DNA from: Parvularcula marina
GTDB lineage: Bacteria > Pseudomonadota > Alphaproteobacteria > Caulobacterales > Parvularculaceae
Assembly: GCF_003399445.1 (NCBI RefSeq)
Contig: NZ_QUQO01000001.1
Location: 1,795,001 to 1,859,000 of the forward strand
Length of the DNA stretch: 64,000 nt
Direction of reading: 5' to 3'
Shown here in pieces: positions 36,691 through 45,401 of this stretch; the first letter of the stretch is position 1; each line of letters begins with the position of its first letter. The notes below the pieces were generated by a model that saw nothing but the letters and a program-made list of their open reading frames with translations, was not told where the DNA came from and did no database searches. A program made the translations under genes and the position numbers.

Positions 36691-37554
36691 ATGTCCGACC
36701 TTCCGCCCGCCCTTGCCGGTCTTGATGGCTGCCCGTTCTGGCAGATGGACGGCGCGGGCAATGATTTTGTCATTGTCGATTTGCGCCGGGGCGGCGAGCT
36801 GACACGTGAAGCCGCGCAATATCTCGGCGACCGCGAAGGCCCGTTCGGCTGTGACCAGATCATAGGCCTTGTCCGCGACAAAACCGGCGGCACAACGATG
36901 ATCATCTATAATACCGATGGCAGCTTTGCGGGTGCCTGCGGGAATGCCTCGCGCTGTGTCGGCTGGCTCCTGATGGAGGAGACAGGCGAGAACGAGCTGA
37001 CTTTTGGCTCACCGTCAGGTCCGCTTCATGCCACCCGCGCAGGCGAGGCCCAGATTACGGTTGATATGGGTGAACCAAAGCTCGGCTGGGAAGATATTCC
37101 GCTGGCGGAAGAGATGAATGATACCCGCTATATCGACATCAAGCTCGGCCCCATCGACAAGCCGGTCCTGTGGGGGCCGTCCGCCGTCAGCATGGGCAAT
37201 CCGCATTGCGTCTTTTTCGTGGAAGACGTGGACACCCAGGCGCTCGACCGCTTCGGGCCGATGATCGAGCATCACCCGCTCTATCCTGAAGGCGCCAATG
37301 TCTCGGTCGCCCAAGCCGTGGATCGGGAGACCCTCCGCGTGCGCACATGGGAGCGCGGCGTGGGTCTCACCCAAGCCTGCGGGACCGCCGCCTGCGCCGC
37401 CCTCGTCTCTGCCGTGCGGCGGCGCCTGACCGACCGTAAAGCCACTGTTCACATGCCGGGCGGCGCGCTGATCATCGAATGGGATGAGGCGACGAACCAC
37501 GTCTTCAAGACCGGGCCGATCAGGCTGTCCCGGCAGGGGGTTTTCGGCGATTAG
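36691..37554 (+). CDS. dapF: Diaminopimelate epimerase
   Basis: A 287-residue DapF that interconverts LL- and meso-diaminopimelate for lysine and peptidoglycan. It has the N-terminal FWQMDGAGNDFVIVDLR and the two catalytic cysteines in FAGACGNASRCVGW (first, near residue 86) and LTQACGTAACAA (second, near residue 231). GNPHCVFFVEDV is also conserved. It lies immediately after the glycosyltransferase cassette; the common alphaproteobacterial order dapF-mtaB-ftsY-yciB is broken here only by the gdx insertion. Confidence 0.96.
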   Translation: MSDLPPALAGLDGCPFWQMDGAGNDFVIVDLRRGGELTREAAQYLGDREGPFGCDQIIGLVRDKTGGTTMIIYNTDGSFAGACGNASRCVGWLLMEETGENELTFGSPSGPLHATRAGEAQITVDMGEPKLGWEDIPLAEEMNDTRYIDIKLGPIDKPVLWGPSAVSMGNPHCVFFVEDVDTQALDRFGPMIEHHPLYPEGANVSVAQAVDRETLRVRTWERGVGLTQACGTAACAALVSAVRRRLTDRKATVHMPGGALIIEWDEATNHVFKTGPIRLSRQGVFGD

Positions 37555-37640
37555 CGCGTGCAGACGGTCTCGTGATCGGACCATATCCACAAGGATTAGG
37601 TGCAGTGCAATTCAGTTATCTGGGAACCTCTCCAAAGCTG

Positions 37641-37961
37641 TCAGGCCGGGGAAGAAATTCTCATCATGATTAGGCCCGCCATGATTAGCATTGCGGCTAT
37701 GATTCGTAACATTGTGAATGCTTCGCCCAGAATAGCGATACCCACCAGAAAAGTCCCGATGGTGCCTATACCTGTCCAGATTGGATAAGCTGTCCCTAGA
37801 GGCAATGTCTTCATAGACAAAGAAAGTAGGCCGAAACTTCCGATCATAGCGACAAGCATCACAGCAGTAGGCACGACGCGCGTAAAACCACTCGACTGCT
37901 TCATGCTATAAGCCCACAGGATTTCGAGAATTCCGGCAAGAATGAGATAGACCCAAGCCAT
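37641..37961 (-). CDS. gdx: SMR-family guanidinium exporter (Gdx/SugE type)
   Basis: A 106-residue, four-helix small multidrug resistance protein. The first helix holds the essential Glu in LAGILEILWAYSMK (Glu13). GFTRVVPT and LPLGTAYPIWTGIGTIGTFLVG are the motifs that separate Gdx-type guanidinium exporters from EmrE-type drug pumps. A guanidine-II riboswitch directly upstream supports this substrate. CGGAGGG precedes the ATG. The gene is more AT-rich than its neighbours and interrupts dapF-mtaB, so it may be a transferred unit. Confidence 0.92.
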   Translation of the reverse strand: MAWVYLILAGILEILWAYSMKQSSGFTRVVPTAVMLVAMIGSFGLLSLSMKTLPLGTAYPIWTGIGTIGTFLVGIAILGEAFTMLRIIAAMLIMAGLIMMRISSPA

Positions 37962-37978
37962 TTGGCCCTCCGAAAAAG

Positions 37979-38031
37979 AGCCAGGCCGTCCTGGTCATGC
38001 GTACCCTGTTGGGAGAGGTCGTCCTCTCCTT
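37979..38031 (-). promoter_or_regulatory. Guanidine-II (mini-ykkC) riboswitch
   Basis: On the minus strand two hairpins precede gdx. The first is GGAGAGG-ACGA-CCTCTCC (38029-38012), the second CCAGG-ACGG-CCTGG (37994-37981), joined by a 17-nt linker. Both loops are ACGR tetraloops, the defining feature of the mini-ykkC class, in which paired hairpins dock and bind one guanidinium each. The second hairpin ends about 10 nt before the CGGAGGG Shine-Dalgarno, consistent with translational control. The downstream Gdx exporter is the class's usual target. Confidence 0.9.
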
Positions 38032-38034
38032 CAC

Positions 38035-38062
38035 TATTTAGAAGGTGAGACAATCAGCACAA
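38035..38062 (-). promoter_or_regulatory. Candidate promoter for the gdx riboswitch transcript
   Basis: On the minus strand TTGTGC (38062-38057) and TAAATA (38040-38035) are separated by 16 nt. Transcription would then begin about at the first riboswitch hairpin. The match to the sigma-70 consensus is moderate. Confidence 0.4.
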
Positions 38063-38159
38063 GAGCGCTTTACTTTTTCACCCGCGAAGTCGCTTCGCCA
38101 TATCGCCGCTAATTGCGCCCCTTGCCGCAGCGAAGCCGGACCGTCACATAGGCCGTTCC

Positions 38160-39437
38160 ATGACCCAGACCCCGCATATCGTCAGCCTCGGCTGCCGCCT
38201 CAATACCTATGAGGCCGAACGCATGGCGCGGCTGGCCCGTGAGGCAACGCCTGAAGGGGAGCTTGTCGTCATCAACACCTGCGCGGTGACCGGCGAGGCC
38301 GTGCGCCAGAGCCGTCAGGCGATCCGGAAGGCACGCCGCCAGCATCCCGATGCCCGCATCCTTGTTTCGGGGTGCGCGGTGCAGACGGACCCGGACGGCT
38401 TTGCCGAGATGCCCGAGATTTCCGCCCTGATTGGCAATGGCGAGAAGCTCGCGCCCGAAGCCTATGCCGCGCCCGGCGAGGTCGCCGATGTCTTTGCCCG
38501 CGAACACCTGCCCAAAGGCCCTGCGCCCATGGCGACCGTCGAGGCGCGTGCACATCTGGAAGTCCAGAATGGCTGCGATCACCGCTGCACCTTCTGCATC
38601 ATCCCGTTTGGCCGGGGCAAAGCGCGCTCGAAACGGCCCGAGGACTGTGCCGCCGAAGCGCTGGAGCTGGCGCAAGCGGGCGCGCGGGAGATTGTCCTGA
38701 CCGGGGTCGATCTCACCTCTTACGGGCCCGACCTTGGCGAGGGCATGACGCTGGCCGATCCCATCGAGGCATTGCTGGACGCATTGCCGCAAGAGATCGG
38801 CATCCGGCTTTCTTCTATCGATGGCGCAGAGATCGATGACAGGCTTTTCCGTCTGGTCACGGAGGAGGCGCGCATTGCGCCCCACCTGCATCTGTCATTG
38901 CAGGCCGGGGACAATATGATCCTGAAGCGGATGAAACGGCGGCATTCCCGCGAAGACGCCATTGCGCTCTGCCAGCGGCTGAAAGCCGCGCGGCCCGAAA
39001 TTGCCTTTGGCGCGGATCTGATCGCTGGCTTTCCGACCGAAACCGAAGAGATGTTCGAGAACTCGCTACGCCTTGTTGAGGAATGCGGGCTTGCCTTTGT
39101 GCATGTCTTCCCTTTTTCGCCGAGGGTCGGCACGCCGGCGGCAAAAATGCCCCAGCTTTCCCGCGACGAGGTCAAGTCTCGCGCCGCGCGTTTGCGCGAC
39201 TGCGCCGACCTTGCCTTGCGCGATCATCTGGGCCGCCATCTGGGCGAGACGCGGTCCGTCCTTGTCGAGATGAACCGGCACGGACAGGCGATTGGCAAGC
39301 TGAACGATTTCACCGACATCGTACTCGATATCCCTCTGCCCAAGGGCGCGCGCGAAGAGGTGCGTATCAGCGGGCATGACGGACGGCGCCTGACGGGCGA
39401 GATGATCACCGATGAACTGGAGGCCGCCTGTGGCTGA
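38160..39437 (+). CDS. mtaB: tRNA ms2t6A methylthiotransferase MtaB
   Basis: A 425-residue radical-SAM methylthiotransferase that converts t6A37 to ms2t6A in tRNA. The N-terminal UPF0004 domain has SLGCRLNTYEAERM, VVINTCAVTGEA and LVSGCAVQ, giving three cluster cysteines. The radical-SAM motif is NGCDHRCTFCIIPFGRG (CxxxCxxC). The shortened first motif CRLN is characteristic of MtaB as opposed to MiaB. Its 3' end overlaps the GTG start of ftsY. It complements TsaB in the same window, which supplies the t6A substrate. Confidence 0.94.
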   Translation: MTQTPHIVSLGCRLNTYEAERMARLAREATPEGELVVINTCAVTGEAVRQSRQAIRKARRQHPDARILVSGCAVQTDPDGFAEMPEISALIGNGEKLAPEAYAAPGEVADVFAREHLPKGPAPMATVEARAHLEVQNGCDHRCTFCIIPFGRGKARSKRPEDCAAEALELAQAGAREIVLTGVDLTSYGPDLGEGMTLADPIEALLDALPQEIGIRLSSIDGAEIDDRLFRLVTEEARIAPHLHLSLQAGDNMILKRMKRRHSREDAIALCQRLKAARPEIAFGADLIAGFPTETEEMFENSLRLVEECGLAFVHVFPFSPRVGTPAAKMPQLSRDEVKSRAARLRDCADLALRDHLGRHLGETRSVLVEMNRHGQAIGKLNDFTDIVLDIPLPKGAREEVRISGHDGRRLTGEMITDELEAACG

Positions 39438-40899
39438 GAAAAAAGGTCTGTTCGGACGGCTCTTTGGCCGCAAGCCGAAAGCCGATGCCGAAGAACCCGC
39501 CGAAGAGGTCGTTGCGGAAGACGCGCCGGCGGCGGTTGAGGAAGAGCCCTCTTCTGACGTGAACGCGGAGGATTTCGCGCCGCGAACGGAAGAAGAGGAG
39601 ATGGAAGACCTCGATGCGGCACACAGCACCATCGAGAAAGGCGAAGAGCCAGTCGTCCTTGTCCCTGAAAGTGAGCCCGGTCCAGAACCTGTCGCCGAGA
39701 CGCCTGCGGATGATCATGATGACATCTCGCACGCTATGGCGCCGGAAGTCGCCGACGAAGACGATCTTCACGCCGTAGAAGAAGAGGCCGAACGCGAGGC
39801 CGAAGCCGAGATATATAACGAAGAGCTGACCGAAGGGGAAGAGCCGGAACCTGAGGATGACCCTGCGCCTCTTCGCAGTGAGCATGACGTGCCCGCCGCT
39901 CTCGCGCCCGAAATCGCCGATGAGGACCAGCAGGTCGCAGACACCCCCGCAGAGCCGGCACCCGAAAAGCCCAAAAAACGCGGCGGCCTTTTTGCGCGCC
40001 TCCGCGAGGGTCTCGCCAAGACTTCCGCCAAACTGTCCGGCGGAATCGGCGACATCTTCACCAAGCGCAAGCTCGATGACGAAACGCTCGAGGAACTCGA
40101 AGACCTTCTGATCACGGCGGATCTCGGCCTGCCGGCAGCAACGCGGATCATCACGACCCTGTCAAAGACCAAATATGATCAGGAGATCAGTGACGAAGAG
40201 GTCCGCGCGATCCTCGCCGAAGAAGTCGCCTCGACCTTAAAGAACCTCGAAGCGCCGCTGGAGGTGAACCCCGCGCACCGGCCGCATGTCATCCTGATGA
40301 CCGGGGTCAATGGCGCAGGCAAGACAACGACCATCGGCAAGCTCGCCAGGAAATTCTCCGATGAGGGACAGTCGGTCCTCCTCGCTGCGGGCGATACGTT
40401 CCGTGCAGCCGCGATCGAGCAGCTCACCGTCTGGGGCGAGCGCGTCGGCGTGCCGGTCGTTGCCAAGGAGCAGGGCGCGGATGCGGCAGGCCTTGCCTTT
40501 GATGCAATCAAGCGCGCGCAGGAAGAAGACATCGATGTCGTCCTGATCGACACGGCCGGGCGACTGCAGAACCGCAAGGAGCTGATGGAGGAGCTGGGCA
40601 AGATCGTCCGGGTCATTAAAAAGCTCGTGCCCGATGCGCCGCATGACACCGTGCTCGTGCTCGATGCGACAGTCGGCCAGAACGCGCTGAGCCAGGCGGA
40701 GAATTTCCTTCAGACTGCGGCGGTTTCGGGTCTGATCATGACCAAGCTCGACGGCACGGCGCGCGGCGGTGTGCTGGTCGCGCTGGGCGATAAATTCGCC
40801 CTGCCCATCCATTACATTGGTGTTGGCGAAGCGGTAGAAGACCTTCAGGCCTTTGACGCCGAGGAATTTGCAAAAGCCCTGACGGCTCGGGGGGAGTGA
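39430..40899 (+). CDS. ftsY: Signal recognition particle receptor FtsY
   Basis: A 489-residue SRP receptor. The start is taken as GTG 39430, 6 nt after GGAGG (39419-39423), giving MAEKKGLFGRLFGRK, the usual lipid-binding opening; the ATG at 39412 lies before that site. Residues about 15-185 form a long, very acidic A domain rich in Glu, Asp and Pro. The NG domain follows with GVNGAGKTTTIGKLA (G1), DTFRAAAIEQL, DTAGR and TKLDGTARGG. It docks ribosome-SRP complexes at the membrane. It overlaps mtaB and is followed by yciB. Confidence 0.96.
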   Translation: MAEKKGLFGRLFGRKPKADAEEPAEEVVAEDAPAAVEEEPSSDVNAEDFAPRTEEEEMEDLDAAHSTIEKGEEPVVLVPESEPGPEPVAETPADDHDDISHAMAPEVADEDDLHAVEEEAEREAEAEIYNEELTEGEEPEPEDDPAPLRSEHDVPAALAPEIADEDQQVADTPAEPAPEKPKKRGGLFARLREGLAKTSAKLSGGIGDIFTKRKLDDETLEELEDLLITADLGLPAATRIITTLSKTKYDQEISDEEVRAILAEEVASTLKNLEAPLEVNPAHRPHVILMTGVNGAGKTTTIGKLARKFSDEGQSVLLAAGDTFRAAAIEQLTVWGERVGVPVVAKEQGADAAGLAFDAIKRAQEEDIDVVLIDTAGRLQNRKELMEELGKIVRVIKKLVPDAPHDTVLVLDATVGQNALSQAENFLQTAAVSGLIMTKLDGTARGGVLVALGDKFALPIHYIGVGEAVEDLQAFDAEEFAKALTARGE

Positions 40900-40906
40900 C
40901 CATCAG

Positions 40907-41599
40907 ATGACAGACGTAACCAGCACCGCCCCAGCGAAAGCAAAACTCGATGGCCGCGAGAAATTCGCTGTCGAAATGGGCCCGATCGCCGTCTTCCTGA
41001 TCGGCTTTTTCCTGCACAGCCGGTTGGGGCCGGTGGCCGACCGCATCGTCGGCACTGAGTTTTTCGGCATGGAAGGTCACGAGCTTTATTTGGCGCTGGC
41101 CATGATGCTGCCCGTGCTGATCATCGCGCTCGGCTATTCACTGATCAAGACACGGCGGATCGCGCCGATGCTGCTGGTTTCCAGTATGATCATGATCGTC
41201 CTCGGTGCGCTGACCTTCATTTTCCAGTCCAAGACTTTCTTCTATATCAAGCCGACAATCATCTATGGCTTCTTCGCCGCGCTATTGGCGGGCGGACTGC
41301 TCTCGGGCCGGACTTTTCTTAAATCCGCCTTTGATGGGGCTTTTGATATGCCGGAGGCCGCATGGCGTACGCTGAGCTGGCGCTTCATCGGCTTTCTTGT
41401 TGTCGCCGCTGTGATGAACGAGATCTTCTGGCGCACCCTGACGTCTGGTTGTGTGCCCGATGCCTTCTGTGACGGCGAAGGCACATGGGTGAAGATCAAA
41501 TCATTCGGCTATCCGATTGCGTCCTTTGCCTTCATCGCCGCCAACATGCCCTTCATTATGAAGCACACCGCTGCAGAGGAAGAAGGCGACAAGGCGTAG
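40907..41599 (+). CDS. yciB: Inner-membrane septation protein YciB (IspZ)
   Basis: A 230-residue protein with five to six membrane helices. The family pattern is seen in the N-terminal ELGP-like segment (VEMGPIAVFLIGFFL), then FQSKTFFYIKPTIIYGFFAALLAGG and the conserved WRTLSWRFIGFLVVAAVMNEIFWR. YciB family proteins help maintain envelope integrity and cell division. It lies 7 nt after ftsY, as in many alphaproteobacteria. The long N-terminal leader and acidic C-terminal tail are lineage features. Confidence 0.9.
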   Translation: MTDVTSTAPAKAKLDGREKFAVEMGPIAVFLIGFFLHSRLGPVADRIVGTEFFGMEGHELYLALAMMLPVLIIALGYSLIKTRRIAPMLLVSSMIMIVLGALTFIFQSKTFFYIKPTIIYGFFAALLAGGLLSGRTFLKSAFDGAFDMPEAAWRTLSWRFIGFLVVAAVMNEIFWRTLTSGCVPDAFCDGEGTWVKIKSFGYPIASFAFIAANMPFIMKHTAAEEEGDKA

Positions 41600-41626
41600 G
41601 CCCAGCCTGCCTTTCGCAACAGATCC

Positions 41627-42205
41627 CTAGAGCCCGTCGGCGGGATTACTCCGTACGGCAAAGTCCGCCTGTCCTTCGACCGCACGCCAGTCTCTGAGCG
41701 CCCAGGACACGGAGGGAAAGGCGAGGTCCGGCCAGGGAATATCCTCGAACGACACCAGCATCAGGTCTTCGCTTTCCGGACCCGCCGCAATGGTATCCGG
41801 GTTGGTCAACCGGGCACGGTACATCAGCTGGACCTGGCTGATGCGAGGCAGCGAATAGACCGCGAGCAGACGGTCAATCTCGAGCTTCGCTCCCGCCTCT
41901 TCCCGCGCTTCGCGGCGAGCACCCGCTTCGGCACTTTCATTCGTCTCCAGATAGCCCGCAGGCAGTGTCCACCAGCTTTTTCTGGGTTCGATCGCCCGCT
42001 GACAGAGTAGAATCCGGCCGGAATCGTCCGTGGCCACGCTACCCACCACAATGCGTGGATTTCGGTAGTCGATGAAGCTGCACCGGGTGCAGACGGACCT
42101 TTCCCGATCGTCTCCAGAAGGGATCTCGAGACGAAATGACGGGGACAAATCTTCCTTATGGGCCAAAAATTGCCTCCAAAGGTGCTCCGAATCGTGAGAA
42201 TCCAT
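41627..42205 (-). CDS. NUDIX hydrolase
   Basis: A 192-residue NUDIX protein. The Nudix box runs from GYLETNESAEAGARREAREEAGAKLEI (about residues 82-108; GX5EX7REUXEEXGU). A half zinc-ribbon (VCTRCSFIDYRNPRIVVG) precedes it, as in NudC-like and nucleoside-diphosphate-sugar hydrolases, but only one CxxC pair is present. The substrate cannot be told. It is convergent with yciB and divergent from the MarR-H1 fusion gene. Confidence 0.88.
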   Translation of the reverse strand: MDSHDSEHLWRQFLAHKEDLSPSFRLEIPSGDDRERSVCTRCSFIDYRNPRIVVGSVATDDSGRILLCQRAIEPRKSWWTLPAGYLETNESAEAGARREAREEAGAKLEIDRLLAVYSLPRISQVQLMYRARLTNPDTIAAGPESEDLMLVSFEDIPWPDLAFPSVSWALRDWRAVEGQADFAVRSNPADGL

Positions 42206-42416
42206 CGTTTCGGCAGCAAAAAGTCTTGCATCCGTACCCGAACCTCATCATTTTGCAAGCGTTCTTTAACTGAACCGTGCCATCTATCCTGCGTTCAATG
42301 CGCCATGACACGGCACAAAGAACTTCTGGGGGCGGCCAATCCGCTCTCGTTATGTCAAACCCGAAGGCGGACCATTTAAATAACCCCGCCCAGAAAGAGA
42401 CCAAAGAGCGATCCCG

Positions 42417-43073
42417 ATGGCGAAATTCGACCTCAAACAATCCCCCGGCCACCTTCTGCGCCGTGCTCAGCAATATGCTGATGATCTGTACAAAAGCGGT
42501 GTTGGCGCCGGTGGCCCGACTCCGCGTCAGTTTGCCGTGCTTCACACGGTGGCCCAGGACGAAGGCCTGAGCCAAACCGATCTCGTCCGCCGCACCGGTA
42601 TCGACCGGTCGACACTGGCTGACATGATCGCCCGTCTGACGAAAAAAGGCCTCCTGGCTCGTCAGCGTACCAAAGACGATGCCCGCGCAAACGCAGTCAA
42701 ACTGACCGCAGCTGGCAAGAAAATGCTCAGCGCTGCTGAAGGCAAAGTGATGTCGGCTGAAGATAAAGCCCTCAACATGCTGCCGAAAACGCAACAGGGC
42801 GCTTTCATGAAGGCTCTGCAGTCCTACGCTGAAGCTCTCGACAAGATCGAAGCTGAAGCTATGGCGCCGCGCCGCGCTCCGGCTAAGAAAAAAGCTCCGG
42901 CCAAGAAGAAGAAAGCTCCGGCTAAGAAGAAGAAGGCTCCGGCCAAGAAAAAAGCTCCGGCTAAAAAGAAAGCCGCTCCGGCCAAGAAGAAAGCTGCTCC
43001 TGCGAAGAAGAAAGCTGCTCCGGCCAAGCGTAAGGCTCCGGCCAAGCGTAAGACGGCTGCCAAGAAGCGCTAA
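42417..43073 (+). CDS. MarR-type winged helix fused to a histone H1-like tail
   Basis: A 218-residue protein with two clear parts. Residues 1 to about 143 are a MarR-family winged helix, including GLSQTDLVRRTGIDRSTLADMIARL (recognition helix) and the wing LLARQRTKDDARANAVKL. Residues about 147-218 are a Lys/Ala/Pro tail built from repeated APAKKK units, as in histone H1 and bacterial H1-like proteins. The tail has net charge above +30 and should bind DNA non-specifically, turning a sequence-specific regulator into a chromatin-like protein. Start ATG 42417; a good terminator follows. Confidence 0.85.
   Translation: MAKFDLKQSPGHLLRRAQQYADDLYKSGVGAGGPTPRQFAVLHTVAQDEGLSQTDLVRRTGIDRSTLADMIARLTKKGLLARQRTKDDARANAVKLTAAGKKMLSAAEGKVMSAEDKALNMLPKTQQGAFMKALQSYAEALDKIEAEAMAPRRAPAKKKAPAKKKKAPAKKKKAPAKKKAPAKKKAAPAKKKAAPAKKKAAPAKRKAPAKRKTAAKKR
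42883..43067 (+). repeat. Tandem APAKKK-coding repeats
   Basis: An in-frame imperfect tandem repeat of about 15-21 nt units (AAGAAGAAAGCTCCGGC-like) codes for the basic tail of the MarR fusion. The units differ mainly by one or two extra lysine codons and by Ala insertions, as expected for slippage-driven expansion. Confidence 0.8.
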
Positions 43074-43124
43074 GCTTCCCGCACTGATGGCCGGACACCC
43101 TCCGGCCATTAAGGCAGAAATCAG

Positions 43125-43154
43125 AAACGCCGCTCCTTTCGGGGCGGCGTTTTT
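43125..43154. terminator. Bidirectional terminator between the MarR-H1 gene and xthA
   Basis: AACGCCGCTCC (43126-43136) pairs with GGGGCGGCGTT (43141-43151) around TTTC, followed by further Ts on the plus strand and TTTCTGATTT on the minus strand. A second perfect 8-bp hairpin (43088-43108, TGGCCGGA/TCCGGCCA) lies just upstream. Confidence 0.85.
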
Positions 43155-43167
43155 CGTTAGGGGTCAG

Positions 43168-43968
43168 CTATTCTGCAAAATCGAGCGTGACGGGCACGTG
43201 GTCGGAGGGCTTCTCCCAGCCGCGCGCATCCTCATGGATCGTGAAGGCGCCCGCGCCCGCTTTCATCGCCCGCTCACGCAAGGGTTCGGTCACCCAGATA
43301 TGATCGAGACGGCGACCGCGGTTTGAGGCCTTCCAGTCGCGCGCGCGATAGGACCACCACGTATAAAGCTTCTCATCCTCGGGCGTCAGCTCTCGCATGA
43401 CGTCAATGAAGGGCGCCGCCTTGATGAGTTTCGCCATCCGCTCGGTTTCGGGCGGTGTGTGCGAGACGACTTTGAGAAGCTGTTTGTGCGACCACACATC
43501 GTTTTCATGCGGCGCGATGTTGAGATCCCCGACAAGGATCTGCGGACGCTTGCCGGTGCGCCGGAACATCTTCGTCATCTCCTCGACGAAGGCCAGCTTG
43601 TGCGCAAATTTCGGGTTCTTCTCCGGGTCCGGCTCATCGCCGCCCGCGGGGACATAGAAATTGTGAAGCAGGGTGTCGTCCTCGAAGGTCACTGCGACAT
43701 GGCGGCAATCCGCCTCGCCGCAGAACTGTCGGGTCTCGACCTCTTTAAACGGAATGCGAGAGACGATGGCGACACCGTGATAGCCTTTCTGGCCGTGCAC
43801 GGCGTGGTGCTCATAGCCCGCCTTGATGAAGGCTTTGGCCGGGAACTGATCGTTCTGACACTTGATTTCCTGCAGGCAGAGAACGTCAGGCGACGCCTCT
43901 TTCAGGAAACGTTCAACAAGACCAATACGTAAGCGGACGGAATTAATGTTCCATGTGGAGAGGCGCAT
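43168..43968 (-). CDS. xthA: Exodeoxyribonuclease III
   Basis: A 266-residue AP endonuclease/exonuclease of the EEP fold. The motifs STWNINSVRLRIG, VLCLQEIKCQND (metal-binding Glu), VGDLNIAPHENDVW and RRLDHIWVTEPL appear in the order expected for XthA, and the final SDHVPVTLDF carries the catalytic His. It repairs abasic sites and 3'-blocked ends. It lies alone between two terminator-like regions. Confidence 0.95.
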   Translation of the reverse strand: MRLSTWNINSVRLRIGLVERFLKEASPDVLCLQEIKCQNDQFPAKAFIKAGYEHHAVHGQKGYHGVAIVSRIPFKEVETRQFCGEADCRHVAVTFEDDTLLHNFYVPAGGDEPDPEKNPKFAHKLAFVEEMTKMFRRTGKRPQILVGDLNIAPHENDVWSHKQLLKVVSHTPPETERMAKLIKAAPFIDVMRELTPEDEKLYTWWSYRARDWKASNRGRRLDHIWVTEPLRERAMKAGAGAFTIHEDARGWEKPSDHVPVTLDFAE

Positions 43969-44018
43969 CCGGCGGGCCTACACCAAGGTTCCGCCGCATG
44001 CCAGTCTGACGAACCACC

Positions 44019-45236
44019 TTACTGGATGGCGGCGCGTGAGCAGGCCCGCTCAACGAACAGGGTCTGCGGTGTGCCGAATTCCCGAAGGTTGAAGCCGGCA
44101 ATGCTGGAGCCTTGTGAGCGCAGGAAGTCCTCGATCAGCGCCCGATGCTGGCGTTCCGCACGGGCACGGCGCTCAGCCTGAGTTTCGTTTTTCGGGACGA
44201 TCTCGCTTTTCTGCAGATAGCGTACACCGAACAGGATCGGTGCCGACTGGCGCGTCAGTTGAGCAACTGGCGTACCGGCGCCAACCATCTTGCGCGTGGC
44301 TTCAGCGACATTCTCGGCCGCTGCGGTCGAGCCGCCCGGCTGGTACTGACCAACGGAAAGCGCATAAACGACAGCCGGGCTGCGGCAGTCATTGGCGTCT
44401 TCTTCGCCGCGCAGTTCTTCAAGCACATAGCGCGCAATGTGGAAGCCGCGATTGGCGGCGCGCTGATCCGCAACACCGCTTTCGATGTCCCAGCCAGCAA
44501 GACCAATCGCGAGGAACAGGTCGTAGTCGGAAACATTCGAGCCCGGCCCTGCGACCATGTTGAACTCATCCCGAGACAGTGCGAATTCCCGCTTGTAGTA
44601 GAACTCGTCATTCCGTGTACCCAGCACCGGCAGGTCGACCGGATGCCAGACCGGTTCGAAGATGAAGGCGCCATCTTCTTCGGCCATGAAATCAATCACA
44701 TCAAACTGAGCCGACTGACGGCCCGCACAGATGACATAGGATTTGATCGGCTCACGCTCGATCCCGACGATCACGTCGCGGTCTTCATCGCGCTTGGTCC
44801 AGACCGGGCCTTCATCGCAATCGACGAGAACCGGAGCGGAGGACGGCACGGAGGCGGTATTGATCGGGTCATCCGCAGGCGTATTATTCGCCGCGCTCTG
44901 CGCCCCGGCCTGCTCACCGCCGCGGCCGATCGCGAATTGCGCGCCGATGATCACGGCGACAATGCCGATGATGGCGATGACGATATTGCGAAGGCCGCCA
45001 TCAGCGCCGCTGCCAACGCTGGTCTGGATCGCGGGGCGCGTCACATTCGGATTGAGCATGGGCGGCGCGACAGGGGTCAGCGGCATGTTGGTCGCAGTGG
45101 CGGAATGTCCGGCGCGCTGCTTGTCCCAGAAAGCCCAGGCGATGGTTCCGGCAATGCCCAGAAACGCCAATATCAGCACCATCATTCCCAGTGGCGACGA
45201 GAACACATCAACCAGTCGCATCGGCAAGTCAGCCAT
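44019..45236 (-). CDS. Membrane-anchored protein, unknown
   Basis: A 405-residue protein from ATG 45236, preceded by GAAGGGGAAAAG. It has two membrane helices: residues about 12-32 and about 80-97 (IVIAIIGIVAVIIGAQFAIG). A disordered Ala/Ser/Pro linker leads to a soluble C-terminal domain with several cysteines (VDCDEGPVW, YVICAGRQ, ANDCRSPAVVYALS, ERACSRA). The domain is probably periplasmic and disulfide-bonded. I recognise no family. Confidence 0.65.
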   Translation of the reverse strand: MADLPMRLVDVFSSPLGMMVLILAFLGIAGTIAWAFWDKQRAGHSATATNMPLTPVAPPMLNPNVTRPAIQTSVGSGADGGLRNIVIAIIGIVAVIIGAQFAIGRGGEQAGAQSAANNTPADDPINTASVPSSAPVLVDCDEGPVWTKRDEDRDVIVGIEREPIKSYVICAGRQSAQFDVIDFMAEEDGAFIFEPVWHPVDLPVLGTRNDEFYYKREFALSRDEFNMVAGPGSNVSDYDLFLAIGLAGWDIESGVADQRAANRGFHIARYVLEELRGEEDANDCRSPAVVYALSVGQYQPGGSTAAAENVAEATRKMVGAGTPVAQLTRQSAPILFGVRYLQKSEIVPKNETQAERRARAERQHRALIEDFLRSQGSSIAGFNLREFGTPQTLFVERACSRAAIQ

Positions 45237-45401
45237 CACTTTTCCCCTTCGCCCGACGAGCGGCGTACACCGCATCCCGACGGCACCCCCAAATGGGCCA
45301 TTAAGACGCTGTTAACGGCTTACCACAGCGGTGGGGAAGCGCCAACAGATGCGCAACGTGCCAGAATTGCCCGAAAGCCCGGTCGTGGCTAATCGGCCAC
45401 G

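Noticed and set aside
37583-37592. Second DnaA-box-like ATATCCACA near dapF
   Set aside because: It differs from the consensus at the first base and stands alone, so it is not supported.
42156-43109. Leu/Phe/Ser/Arg repeat protein on the minus strand
   Set aside because: It is the reverse reading of the APAKKK tail repeats and of the MarR fold, which is clearly the real protein.
44145-45392. 415-codon plus-strand frame opposite the unknown membrane-anchored protein
   Set aside because: The minus-strand frame has a Shine-Dalgarno, two good membrane helices and a cysteine-bearing domain; the plus-strand reading is Arg/Asp/Ile-rich without structure.
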